Shown: positions 8,276 through 16,969 of the stretch, in pieces
Layout of the letters: each line of letters begins with the position of its first letter
Position numbering within the stretch: position 1 is the first letter of the stretch
Source: Spartinivicinus ruber
Lineage (GTDB): Bacteria > Pseudomonadota > Gammaproteobacteria > Pseudomonadales > Zooshikellaceae
Direction: 5' to 3'
Assembly (NCBI RefSeq): GCF_011009015.1
Contig: NZ_CP048878.1
Location: 1,043,501-1,107,500 of the forward strand
Length of the DNA stretch: 64,000 nt
Position numbers and translations under genes: made by a program
The notes under the pieces: generated by a model
What the model saw: the letters and a program-made list of their open reading frames with translations, nothing else
The model's database searches: none
Told to the model about the DNA's origin: nothing

Positions 8276-10618
8276 GTGACATTATTATATTTCAATGATA
8301 TTAAACAAAATAATAAAGATATTGGTGGTAAGGCTTTTAACTTAGCCTACTTATATCAAAGAAAGTTTCCTGTACCAGAAGGTATTATATTAACATCGTT
8401 GCCAATGCAACAAGATGAGTGGAATGAAATATTCGACTGGTGGAATAATATTAGATATCAACCGCTTGCTATTAGAAGTTCTGCAAGTGATGAGGATGAT
8501 GGACAATTAAGCTTTGCAGGGCAAAATACTAGTTATTTGAATGTGCGAGATAATCAGTCATTACAAGTAGCAATAACTAAATGCTTTGATTCAATAAATA
8601 AATATTCTTCTAAAGTTTATCGTGAGCATTTTTTAGGAAAAGCAAGCAGTGGAAATATGAATGTTCTTGTGCAGAAAATGGTTAAGCCTAAGTTTTCTGG
8701 AGTTTACTTTTCCACTGACCCAAGAGGGAAAAATACTGGTGATTTAATTGAATTTATAGAAGGTTATGGAGAGGACCTAGTGTCAGGAAAGAAAACTCCA
8801 TATAGGGTTTATGATGGTTCTCAACAGGATAATCACCCTCACTGGAAAAGCACATTTACTGATAATATTCAGAAAATGGGTAAAAAAGTAAAAAAATTAC
8901 TTAATGTTGAAGTTGATATGGAGTGGGCCATTAATGAGCAAGATGAGTTAAAGCTATTGCAAGCAAGACCAATTACAGCAGCATATACTTACTCTACACA
9001 TTTGAAAATAGTTGAAGAAGAATTGCAAAGGCTTCATCAACAATATAATCAAAAAACAACCTGGGACGGACAAACATTTGCTGAATGGACAGGTATACAA
9101 AGCTATTTAACCTATACACTGTGGCAAAAAGCTTTTTCACCACATAATGCATTTGGCGATGCATTGAAAAAACTAGGTTATTTAAGTTTTGTTGAAAGTG
9201 AGTTTTCTCCTCATGAGTCTATTTTGGATAGGGTTTTTGGTAGAGCTTATATAAACCTAAATAAAATGTTTCCGCTGTATTTTGGGCCTATTCCATACTC
9301 AATAGATTTAAAACCTAGACCCCACTTAAAATTTAATATTAGAGAATTAACTGCACAAACTTTGATAAGAACACCTGTTGCAATTTACAATATGGTAAAA
9401 GTTGGGTGGAATTTGAGTAGTAGACGAAGATATTGGCAAGATCAATGTTTAAGAGAGTTAGCAAAATTTAAGCATAAGATGGATAGGCCCATTGATCCAA
9501 GTATGTATGAAAGCTGGGATGATATAAAACTACTTAAGAGATTTGCTAAAGAGTGCCATGTTTTCACTAAGAATAGTTTATTATGGCCATTTATCTTAAT
9601 TATTTTAACAGAATCTACATTACATTCACTTGAGACCATTCTTACCAATATGGAGGGAGAGCAAAAAGCAAAAAAAACTTTAAAACGATGGATGGCTGTT
9701 GGTTTAAAAACAGTTAGTTATGAAATGAATAGGTATTTTAAAAGAGCATGTGAAGATCCTAGTAAGCAACCTTTTTTCATGGCTAGGTATGGCCATCGAG
9801 GTGCAGGTGAGCTTGATTTATCAAACCCTAGGTGGATTGAGTTAGGCCCAAACGCTTTTATTAACTTAAAAAAAACAAGCTTAACAAGTGAACAGAGTAG
9901 TCATACTTCTGATAAAGTAGAAGAAGAGATAAATGGATTAAAGACATTTAAAAAGTCAATAATTTTGCAAGAGTGGCGACTTTTGAAGTCTATGCTTGAG
10001 CTGAGGGAATCATGGAAAATGGAAATTTTGAAACCTTTTGCTCATATTAGATATATTGCTCAAGAAATTGGTAAGCGTAGTAAATTATTTGATAATATTT
10101 ACTTGCTAGATATTAATGAAATTGTAAATAATGAAGCTATTATAACTGCTGATATTTCTAATGAAATTAAAGAAAAAATAAAATTAAGAAAGCAGCAAGG
10201 ATTAGTATTTAAGCGCTACTCACTGCCTATGATTGTTAGTTTAAATAAACTTGATGAGCTTATTGCTGGAAATCAATCAGAAGATATTGATAGTCTAAAT
10301 GGTGAACCAATTTCTCCTGGTTTGGTTTATGGCACTGTTAAAATAGTAAATGATATTAGCCAATGTGATTTAGAATCTTTACCTGAAGACACTATTATTG
10401 TAGCTGAATCTACAGACCCTGGATGGACGCCATTATTTACAAGATCTGTTGGAATTATTGTTGAAAAAGGAGGTATTCTATCTCATTCTGCCATTGTTGC
10501 TAGAGAAATGGGAATACCAGCAATTAGTGGTATTAGAAACTGCATTAATCGTCTTAGAGATGGACAAAAAATTTGTTTAGATGGAAATAATGGACATATT
10601 AGTTATGAGTTACATTAG
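8276..10618 (+). CDS. Rifampin-phosphotransferase-like PEP-utilising phosphotransferase
   Basis: This is a 780-residue protein with an N-terminal PPDK/PEP-synthase ATP-grasp domain: GGKAFNLAYL, then AIRSSASDEDDGQLSFAGQ, then VLVQKMVKPKFSGVYFSTDP. A long central region follows. The C-terminal swivelling phosphohistidine domain contains GGILSHSAIVARE, with the phospho-acceptor His near residue 737. The PEP/pyruvate TIM-barrel of true PEP synthase is absent, so the order matches rifampin phosphotransferase (ATP domain, substrate domain, His domain) rather than a central-metabolism enzyme. In that family ATP donates beta-phosphate to the substrate through the His. The substrate here is unknown. 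I prefer the GTG at 8276 (AAGGAG at 8265-8270) over the GTG at 8270, which overlaps that site. The gene overlaps the next one. Confidence 0.75.
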   Translation: MTLLYFNDIKQNNKDIGGKAFNLAYLYQRKFPVPEGIILTSLPMQQDEWNEIFDWWNNIRYQPLAIRSSASDEDDGQLSFAGQNTSYLNVRDNQSLQVAITKCFDSINKYSSKVYREHFLGKASSGNMNVLVQKMVKPKFSGVYFSTDPRGKNTGDLIEFIEGYGEDLVSGKKTPYRVYDGSQQDNHPHWKSTFTDNIQKMGKKVKKLLNVEVDMEWAINEQDELKLLQARPITAAYTYSTHLKIVEEELQRLHQQYNQKTTWDGQTFAEWTGIQSYLTYTLWQKAFSPHNAFGDALKKLGYLSFVESEFSPHESILDRVFGRAYINLNKMFPLYFGPIPYSIDLKPRPHLKFNIRELTAQTLIRTPVAIYNMVKVGWNLSSRRRYWQDQCLRELAKFKHKMDRPIDPSMYESWDDIKLLKRFAKECHVFTKNSLLWPFILIILTESTLHSLETILTNMEGEQKAKKTLKRWMAVGLKTVSYEMNRYFKRACEDPSKQPFFMARYGHRGAGELDLSNPRWIELGPNAFINLKKTSLTSEQSSHTSDKVEEEINGLKTFKKSIILQEWRLLKSMLELRESWKMEILKPFAHIRYIAQEIGKRSKLFDNIYLLDINEIVNNEAIITADISNEIKEKIKLRKQQGLVFKRYSLPMIVSLNKLDELIAGNQSEDIDSLNGEPISPGLVYGTVKIVNDISQCDLESLPEDTIIVAESTDPGWTPLFTRSVGIIVEKGGILSHSAIVAREMGIPAISGIRNCINRLRDGQKICLDGNNGHISYELH

Positions 10619-12065
10619 CGATGGTGTAGAATACATTCCTCTTATTGTACCTACAGTACTTATTCCTTTTACAATGTTAAGTGTTGCACTAAGTGTGGTT
10701 GCTGCATTTATTGCTGGTTTGTTCGGAATAAAATTAAAAACGGAAGGCCCTAAACAATTGCTTGAACTGTTGTTAAAGCCAAAAGTACTATTTATGGCTT
10801 TAGTTGTTAATATATTGGTTTATGGAGGATATAAAAGTTATCAATATGTTAATAATTTGCCATCATTTGAGTGGGTTATTAATAATCAACATCAAGCAGT
10901 TTCACAGACTCAAAGCAATTATGCCAATGTACTTCATAGACCTAATAAGGCATTAGAATCGAAACTGTTACCTAAAACGTTTAACACTATAAAACAACAA
11001 TGGAAAGTTAAAATACCTATGGGGGCCTTTAGAGCAGGCGCTGTCAGTGGTAATTCACTGTTTCTTGGAGCTGATGATGGTTATATCCATGAATTATCAG
11101 TTGAAAATGGTTTAACGTTAAGAAAATTTTTTATTGGTACAATAGTAACACCTTCGCCAATAGTTTTTGATGGTTATTTATTTGCAGGTGAAGGTACACA
11201 CGATACCCATCATGCACGTATTTATAAGATTAATTTAGCATCTGGTAAACATGAAGCACACTATACGACAAAAGGTCATACTGAGGGACAGCCCGTAATT
11301 GGTGAGTTTCAAGGAAAAACATTGTTATTTGCTGTTGCTGGAAGTGATGGGATACATGCAATTGATCCTTATACAATGCAACAAGTATGGCACCAAACTC
11401 CTGGGCATATGGATGCGGCCGTCAGAATTGATAATGGTATTGTTTATGTGGGTACTGGTAGAGAAAAAGGAGACAGTCAAAAGCACCGTTCTTATGCAAT
11501 CGCTTACGATTTTATGACAGGAAAAGAAGTATGGAAACATGAGATGCCAGCATCAAGCTGGATGGAACCAGCAATAACTAACCAGCATGCTTGTTTTATT
11601 ATGGGAGAGATTTATTTTAAAACAAAACTGGGCGGGGTAAACTGTTATGATAAAGTAACAGGTGAGCCTCAATACAGTATCTTGAATAAAGAGCCTGTTA
11701 TTGGCATTCCTTTTGTGCTGAATAACGACATAATATTCAGTGATCTTTCTGGAAATGTATGTCGAGTTGATACCAATAAAAGAACTAAAAAGTGGTGCTT
11801 TGACTCTCAAGTAACTGGGAAACATATGACTTCTGTTTCATATGATTCTGATACAAATATTCTGGCCTATACAACAGCTAACAAAGGTATCATGTTTTTA
11901 AACCCGACAACAGGTAAGCTGCTTTATCATTATTTGCCTACAGAGGAGCAGGGCAAGTGGGAAAAGACTTATGCTAGTGCTGTTACTATTGCATCAAACT
12001 GGATTACAGTTGACATAGAAGGTAATATACGAAAATTGTCACTTGAATATGAGAATACTCTTTAA
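10605..12065 (+). CDS. Membrane-anchored PQQ-like beta-propeller protein
   Basis: The N-terminus has two hydrophobic segments (IPLIVPTVLIPFTMLSVALS onward, and KVLFMALVVNILVYGG). The rest is predicted to lie outside the cytoplasm as a beta-propeller of PQQ/WD-like blades: repeated G-x-hydrophobic-DPxTGKxxW units such as IHAIDPYTMQQVWH, AYDFMTGKEVWKH and FLNPTTGKLLYHY. No quinoprotein dehydrogenase catalytic motifs are evident, so it is more likely a scaffold or ligand-binding protein. The ATG at 10605 overlaps the 3' end of the phosphotransferase gene by 14 nt, so they are probably translationally coupled; an in-frame ATG at 10581 is possible. The end overlaps the rhomboid gene tail to tail by 27 nt. 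The function is unknown. Confidence 0.7.
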   Translation: MSYISDGVEYIPLIVPTVLIPFTMLSVALSVVAAFIAGLFGIKLKTEGPKQLLELLLKPKVLFMALVVNILVYGGYKSYQYVNNLPSFEWVINNQHQAVSQTQSNYANVLHRPNKALESKLLPKTFNTIKQQWKVKIPMGAFRAGAVSGNSLFLGADDGYIHELSVENGLTLRKFFIGTIVTPSPIVFDGYLFAGEGTHDTHHARIYKINLASGKHEAHYTTKGHTEGQPVIGEFQGKTLLFAVAGSDGIHAIDPYTMQQVWHQTPGHMDAAVRIDNGIVYVGTGREKGDSQKHRSYAIAYDFMTGKEVWKHEMPASSWMEPAITNQHACFIMGEIYFKTKLGGVNCYDKVTGEPQYSILNKEPVIGIPFVLNNDIIFSDLSGNVCRVDTNKRTKKWCFDSQVTGKHMTSVSYDSDTNILAYTTANKGIMFLNPTTGKLLYHYLPTEEQGKWEKTYASAVTIASNWITVDIEGNIRKLSLEYENTL

Positions 12066-12656
12066 CACTGGCTGTGAAGATAAGATTGAACTAATAATGC
12101 CTATTGTGTAACCGATTAGGTGAGGATCAATCAAAGTATATTTATACGGAAATAAACTAATTATATTAGTTTGATTGAGTAAGAGAAGACAGAAAAAAAA
12201 TACACAAATGAACCATTTTTTTACGGTTAACAAGTAAAATGCCAGCATGCCAAAAATAGCTACAGATGCGCCAGATAAAATAACGGGTTTTTCTGATAAA
12301 TTGAGCTCATAAAAAATTGCTATAATTATCAGTGAAGATAAATGTATTATAAAAAATAGTAAAAGTGAGTTAATTTTCCCAAGCTTTCTCTCACATAAAG
12401 GTGAAACAATAAGCAGCATTACTAAGTTAGATATCAGATGCTCTGTAGAAGAATGAAAAAAAATGGATAGTAAGAAAGGTAAACCAAAGGATTCTGTCCA
12501 TTCCATAGGGTTAAATGTTAATAACTTCAGCCACTGTGATTGAGTAGTTGTGCCAAACAACGTACTTTTTTCTAGGATACTCCAAAAAAATAAGTTAAAG
12601 GCAAGCATTGATACTGTCATGATAAAAGTAATTGAGGAGAAGGCTGCTTTGTACAC
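12039..12656 (-). CDS. Rhomboid family intramembrane serine protease
   Basis: This 205-residue protein has about six hydrophobic segments. The rhomboid landmarks are HLISN (HxxxN, residues 73-77), the nucleophile in SGAS (Ser131, followed by AIFG) and the catalytic His in DPHLIG (His179). The Gly that normally follows the Ser (GxSG) is Val here, which is unusual but does not remove the dyad. Such proteases cleave single-pass membrane proteins within the bilayer. The size also fits the rhombosortase subgroup, but no GlyGly-CTERM substrate is visible nearby. It converges on the beta-propeller gene with overlapping 3' ends, so transcripts are antisense there. Confidence 0.72.
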   Translation of the reverse strand: MYKAAFSSITFIMTVSMLAFNLFFWSILEKSTLFGTTTQSQWLKLLTFNPMEWTESFGLPFLLSIFFHSSTEHLISNLVMLLIVSPLCERKLGKINSLLLFFIIHLSSLIIIAIFYELNLSEKPVILSGASVAIFGMLAFYLLTVKKWFICVFFFCLLLLNQTNIISLFPYKYTLIDPHLIGYTIGIISSILSSQPVLKSILIFK

Positions 12657-12826
12657 GTGATTTCCCTATCGCTATGATCGTATTAGATGTGCCTTTAACT
12701 CATTATAAGTTATTTGGTGAGTTTATAGTCTTTCATATTAAAGTAATACTGGCGACCAATGGTTGGTAACCACTATACTTAAAGAGTCCATGCTTTCTAT
12801 GTGTTATCTATATAAGAGGTTGTAGC

Positions 12827-13078
12827 ATGGCTTCTCATCAAAAAAATCTTGCGAAAATTCAAGATATTACAATGACCTTCGATCATATAGATATCTATTT
12901 GGTTGATGGCACTCATATCTATGCACCTTTAGATTGGTTTCCCCATCTTCCTAATGAAAATAGAAAAGATAGAGCTAACTGGGAGGCTATGCGCTGGTGG
13001 GTGTGGCAGCATTTGGCTCACTTAAGACATAAAAAATCAATTTGTAGGCACTTAATAGTTACTAAAAATAACCTATAA
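12827..13078 (+). pseudogene. DUF2442-family gene, 3' part frameshifted
   Basis: The first 50 or so residues match the DUF2442 pattern: a short strand-rich start, then VDGTHIYAPLDWFPHL, then RANWEAM. The family normally continues with a G-G-x-G-I-x-W-P-D-L-D-E-D-I-S type ending. Here that ending appears only in the next frame (LCAGGCGSIWLT, stop, DIKNQFVGT), while the open frame reads an unrelated Trp/His-rich tail. This suggests one frameshift and one nonsense change. DUF2442 proteins are small, often next to toxin-like DUF4160 genes; no partner is present here. Confidence 0.55.
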
Positions 13079-13088
13079 GATGACAAGA

Positions 13089-13811
13089 TTAAGTTGTGCT
13101 AACAATCACTTTGTTTCTACCTGAGTTTTTTGCTTGATATAGTGCAGTGTCTGCACGTCGATATAGTGAATCACAGTTTTCATCTTTATGTAGTGAAGCA
13201 ACTCCTAATGAAATGGTTCGAGTGATAACAGCCTGATTAGCAATAGGAATGCATACTTGGCTTACTGTTTCTCTAATTCGTTCAGCTGTTTGAATAGCAT
13301 GCTCTTTTGAGCAAAAAGGTAGCAATACAGCAAACTCTTCACCACCAACTCGTGCTATTACCTCGCTACTTCTCAGGTTATTTTGTGCTGCATCAGATAT
13401 AGCGATTAATACTTTATCACCAACCGGATGACCATATAAGTCATTCACTTGTTTAAAATAGTCAATATCATAAATAATTAAAGAAAGAGGAATTTGATGC
13501 CGTTTAGAGGACGCGACCTCTTCAGCTAACCTATTTTGAAAATAGCGTAAATTATACAGCCCTGTTAAATGATCTTTAATGGCTAATTCATCTGATAAAC
13601 CTTCATTGTGTCCGACATACCAGCCAAAACAACTAAACGTAATAGTCGTCCCTATCAACATATAAAGGTAAACACCAGCATAGTTGGCTAATTCTTCCCA
13701 AATTGCAAATTCTTGAAAATAACGAATTAATAACCATCCTAAAGGAGCGCCTAAAGCAAATACTGCACCTTGAGATGCTCGAATCAGACGTTTACTTAGT
13801 TTCTTAGTCAT
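13089..13811 (-). CDS. Membrane diguanylate cyclase (GGDEF domain)
   Basis: This is a 240-residue protein. Two hydrophobic segments (about residues 15-30 and 45-66) precede one GGDEF domain starting at DHLTGLYN. The signature is GGEEF (residues 156-160), which is catalytically competent in many cyclases, with the upstream metal-binding DIDYFK. The product inhibition site RxxD, five residues before the signature, reads RSSE, so feedback by c-di-GMP is probably lost or weak. It makes c-di-GMP from two GTP. No sensory domain beyond the membrane hairpin is evident. It stands alone, downstream of a minus-strand small gene. Confidence 0.9.
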   Translation of the reverse strand: MTKKLSKRLIRASQGAVFALGAPLGWLLIRYFQEFAIWEELANYAGVYLYMLIGTTITFSCFGWYVGHNEGLSDELAIKDHLTGLYNLRYFQNRLAEEVASSKRHQIPLSLIIYDIDYFKQVNDLYGHPVGDKVLIAISDAAQNNLRSSEVIARVGGEEFAVLLPFCSKEHAIQTAERIRETVSQVCIPIANQAVITRTISLGVASLHKDENCDSLYRRADTALYQAKNSGRNKVIVSTT

Positions 13812-13859
13812 GGCATGAAAGTGCCAAAATAAATTAAAGCTATAGGACAGTCTCCGTAG

Positions 13860-14288
13860 TTATAATAAATCCCTTTTAGAATCACAGAAGATAACCACTT
13901 CTTCTATGACTCCTTCACAGTAAGCATCATCTTTTAGAATTTTACTACAGTATTGTTTTTTCCATTTTGCAGCATTTATGAAGTCAGTTTCAGATGGAAT
14001 ATCATGACAAAATGTAGCTTCATATTTTGCAACGACTAAACATTCACTTAAAAAAAATCTATTATGTAAAGTACATTTTATCTCTTTGCAGTTGCTCATC
14101 ATTTCATCGACTTTATTTAGACAGTCAGATGAGTTTGAATTCGTTGCGAACGTGTTTGCTTCATTAATGACCTGTTGGGTATCTGCTATAAACTGTTCGC
14201 CGTAATTACTCCAGAAGTAATAGCCTATGCCTATTAGACAAATAGTTATTAAAAGTAAAATACCTATAATGATTGCTACTACTTTCAT
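13860..14288 (-). CDS. Small cysteine-rich single-pass membrane protein, unknown
   Basis: I do not recognise this 142-residue protein. Residues 3-27 (VVAIIIGILLLITICLIGIGYYF) form one transmembrane helix. The remaining part is hydrophilic and predicted to be periplasmic. It carries about nine Cys residues (for example SSDCLNK, SNCKEIKC, ATFCHDI, KQYCSKIL, DAYCEGV, FCDSK), a content that suggests disulfide bonds. It could be transcribed with the downstream diguanylate cyclase on the same strand (gap 48 nt). The function is unknown. Confidence 0.6.
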   Translation of the reverse strand: MKVVAIIIGILLLITICLIGIGYYFWSNYGEQFIADTQQVINEANTFATNSNSSDCLNKVDEMMSNCKEIKCTLHNRFFLSECLVVAKYEATFCHDIPSETDFINAAKWKKQYCSKILKDDAYCEGVIEEVVIFCDSKRDLL

Positions 14289-14741
14289 ATTACTACTCTA
14301 AAACGACATTACCGTTATTTTATAAATCTAGCATTAAAAATATCTTTTGGTAATTAGTGGTTTAAATTCAAAAACCTAATATAGGAATGGCTATAAAAAT
14401 ATTTTTTGAAATATAGAGCTGAGTTGGAAAATTACTGATTTTAACTATTTTGTACTCTTGTTCATAAATTGTATTTTGGAATTTAGTTGGTGTTAGTATA
14501 TTTGTTGCGTATATATATTGGGGTTTATGTTGTTTGTAAATTAATGTAAATTTTTTTGCTTGATCTGACTTGTTATCTATAAATTTTATTTATTGAAAAT
14601 AATTTTTTTAGTGGTTGTGCTTGCTGATTGAGTAGTAAAATTTTAAACAACATTACTGGTGATTATTCTTTCTATTTTCTTTCTTGTATACTCATGGTTG
14701 TTGGGGTAATGGAATAACCTTGCTTATAAGGAATAAATGAA
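14289..14741. other. Long AT-rich divergent intergenic region
   Basis: I see no gene here. It is very AT-rich and lies between divergently transcribed genes, so it should hold promoters for both. I could not pick out a convincing -35/-10 pair. TAAGGA (14727-14732) is the ribosome site for the next gene. Confidence 0.5.
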
Positions 14742-16016
14742 ATGAAGCAGATAAATAATAGCTCAAAGCAAGCTATATTTTTTATTGCTGCATTATGCAG
14801 TGGGCAAGTAATGTCACTACCTGTTGAGGTTAAAAATAATATAATCACTATCTCACCAAATGTATTATTATTAAACGGCCCCAAAAGTAAGGAAGGAGTT
14901 TATAAACTTATAGTTACTGAAAGTGATTCTACTATATCATTTTCGAGTTTAATAAAGACATTTAATGTTGTTATGAGCAAAGAGAAAGATAGCTATGAAC
15001 TAAAGTGTACTTCATATTCAATAAGTAATGTTAAAAATGCTTGTGTCGCAACTATCAGCGATAAAGGGTTATATTATCTAAAAATTGAAAAAAATAATGA
15101 TTCTACTTTACTTGTGAATACAGTAAATGAATATAAAAAAAATATGTTTAGTAGTTTTAGTAATACTGGTTTTTGCTATAAAGAAGCAGTGCAAAGTAAT
15201 ACTGATATATCTGACTTGAAAGGGAGATTTAATCGTTATAATTGGTTGCAAACTATTCAATCAGTTTATCAAAAACGCTGGAAAAGTGGTGTTGTACTAG
15301 TAAAAGCTCAGGCTAATGATCCTTATTTTTCTCAGTTTGTTAATAAGAATAGCTTTAATAAAATGGCTGAATCATTGATGGTAGCTATTCATGAAGAAAC
15401 ACACATGTATGATCTTGATTCAAACCGGACAGATTGGGAGCAAAAACTAACGGCATTTGTGAATCAATATTGGCAACCCAAAGTACCAATTCATGGGGGA
15501 TTTCCGCGTAACGAAATTATTCCTTTATTAGAAAGCAACGTTACCAAACCATGGGATGATATTTATTTACGAGATAGTACTCAAGGAAGTTATCTAATGC
15601 AAGGTGTGTTAAGTGAGCTCAATGCAGGGTTGACTGGCCTAATTGGAGTAGCAGTTGTAGGAGAATATGTGGATGGCTATGAAGCAAGTAATGCGATGGA
15701 TAGTGCAGCAGCTTATATGTATCATTTACAACTTTATTTAAGACAAGCTAAAAAAGCACATGTTTCTTACTATAATCAGCTAAAATCAGAGAAATTATTT
15801 AAAGACTTTATTCTAATTCAATGGCTTCGCTTGCATTATTATATTGATATAGCAAAAGAGTTCACTAAACTAGGTACTGATTATCAAGAAATTCTTGAAT
15901 TATTATATAGGCCAAATAATGTAAAAGCCATAGAAGAAGTTACTGGACATTCTATACTACTAACAGGTAATAAACACTGTCTGCCTGATGATGAACCATT
16001 TGAACCACCATTTTAG
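14742..16016 (+). CDS. Secreted HExxH protein, putative zinc metallopeptidase
   Basis: This is a 424-residue protein with an N-terminal signal peptide (hydrophobic AIFFIAALCSGQVMS, likely cut near residue 25). A beta-rich region (about 30-130) with a Cys pair follows. The C-terminal half is helical, with HEETH at residues 217-221 in the helix MVAIHEETHMYD. A possible third zinc ligand is Glu292 in SELNAGL, as in gluzincin-type enzymes. The family is not one I recognise, and protease activity is an inference from the motif. The start is supported by TAAGGA at 9-nt spacing. The next gene, also for an exported protein, begins 186 nt downstream. Confidence 0.6.
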   Translation: MKQINNSSKQAIFFIAALCSGQVMSLPVEVKNNIITISPNVLLLNGPKSKEGVYKLIVTESDSTISFSSLIKTFNVVMSKEKDSYELKCTSYSISNVKNACVATISDKGLYYLKIEKNNDSTLLVNTVNEYKKNMFSSFSNTGFCYKEAVQSNTDISDLKGRFNRYNWLQTIQSVYQKRWKSGVVLVKAQANDPYFSQFVNKNSFNKMAESLMVAIHEETHMYDLDSNRTDWEQKLTAFVNQYWQPKVPIHGGFPRNEIIPLLESNVTKPWDDIYLRDSTQGSYLMQGVLSELNAGLTGLIGVAVVGEYVDGYEASNAMDSAAAYMYHLQLYLRQAKKAHVSYYNQLKSEKLFKDFILIQWLRLHYYIDIAKEFTKLGTDYQEILELLYRPNNVKAIEEVTGHSILLTGNKHCLPDDEPFEPPF

Positions 16017-16202
16017 AAGTATATTTGCAATTTAATAATGAGTTTTAATATATTGGTTGATAAAGCTATATATTATTTTTCAAGCTCAAAAATTTCTGCT
16101 ACTTTGCTGGGTGTTTGAGTGTCATTGTGAATGAAGTTTTTGTGTAGTAATAAAATAAATCGTAGAAATATATTCAATAAATTAATTGTAAGGGATTACA
16201 TC

Positions 16203-16766
16203 ATGAAAAATACTGTAACAAAATCATTTGCTTTACTTTTATCGACATGTATATGTGGTATTGTATCTGCGGAAAATACCACGTTGAACGATCAGTATAC
16301 AGTTGACCAATCTTCATATATAAATCCTGATCAGCCTGGTGATCCAAAAGATAAGAAAAGGAAGCCAAAAAGACCTCCACCTTTACCTCGCCAAGCATTT
16401 GTAGATATTAATGGTGATGGAAGTTTAGATAAAGTGGCTTGGGGCTCTCCCAGACATTCTAAATCTGTTACTTTTCTAGGTTATGGTGATGGTACTTTTA
16501 GTAAAAAAGCGATCTTTCATGGTGATAAGCATCTACCTAAAAAAGCACCTAAAATTCTTAACTTTGCTGATGTAACTAATGATGGGCGTGCTGATAAAAT
16601 AGTGACTGTAATGCCACCAATGAAGAAACCCCGGCCAAGACCTGATGATCATGGTGCAACTGCAGATCCAAAGCCCAATCCAAAACATCCACCTAAAACT
16701 TTGGTTTATTTAGGTATGGCAGATGGTAGTTTTTCTAAAAAGCCAGTTGGTGTTGCAAGTGAATAG
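16203..16766 (+). CDS. Secreted FG-GAP/VCBS-repeat protein with Pro/Lys-rich linkers
   Basis: This is a 187-residue exported protein. The ATG at 16203 is chosen because AAGGGA (16190-16195) lies 7 nt before it and a signal peptide follows at once (SFALLLSTCICGIVSAEN). Earlier in-frame starts have no such context. Two FG-GAP/VCBS-like units carry Ca-loop motifs: DINGDGSLDK with GYGDGTFSKK, and DVTNDGRADK with GMADGSFSKK. They are separated by strongly basic, proline-rich stretches (KKRKPKRPPPLPR and a KPRPRP/KPNPKHPP segment). Full propellers need about seven units, so this is either a partial fold or oligomeric. The role is unknown, possibly a surface or matrix binding protein. Confidence 0.65.
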   Translation: MKNTVTKSFALLLSTCICGIVSAENTTLNDQYTVDQSSYINPDQPGDPKDKKRKPKRPPPLPRQAFVDINGDGSLDKVAWGSPRHSKSVTFLGYGDGTFSKKAIFHGDKHLPKKAPKILNFADVTNDGRADKIVTVMPPMKKPRPRPDDHGATADPKPNPKHPPKTLVYLGMADGSFSKKPVGVASE

Positions 16767-16814
16767 TTAATTGTTAGGTTAATAGAAAAGGATATTTAGA
16801 ATTTTAAACTAAAA

Positions 16815-16841
16815 GCCCTAGCATGGATTTTTTGCTAGGGC
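16815..16841 (-). terminator. Probable rho-independent terminator for the YHYH gene
   Basis: GCCCTAGCA (16815-16823) pairs perfectly with TGCTAGGGC (16833-16841). Read on the minus strand the hairpin is followed by TTTTAGTTTAAAA. It stands about 130 nt after the minus-strand stop at 16970 and could also serve the plus-strand gene ending at 16766. Confidence 0.5.
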
Positions 16842-16866
16842 CTGTTCAAATAGTGTTAACAGGTTC
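16842..16866. repeat. Short dispersed repeat (second copy)
   Basis: CAAATAGTGTTAACAGG occupies 16847-16863. It includes the exact 13-mer TAGTGTTAACAGG, which is also found at 56601-56613 and, as its complement, at 5945-5957. It directly abuts the terminator hairpin at 16815-16841. Confidence 0.45.
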
Positions 16867-16969
16867 TAGGGCTTATTTATATAAAAGAGAAGTCAGTGAT
16901 GCTTTCATTTAAGAAAAAGTGTATAAATTTTTGGTTGGTAATTTAAGAGTATCAATCTAAGTTAACCAT

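Noticed and set aside
8270-10618. PEP synthase or pyruvate phosphate dikinase of central metabolism
   Set aside because: The C-terminal PEP/pyruvate-binding barrel is missing. The protein ends right after the swivelling His domain.
10605-12065. PQQ-dependent alcohol or glucose dehydrogenase
   Set aside because: There are propeller blades, but no visible quinoprotein catalytic or vicinal-Cys motifs, and two N-terminal membrane helices instead of a signal peptide.
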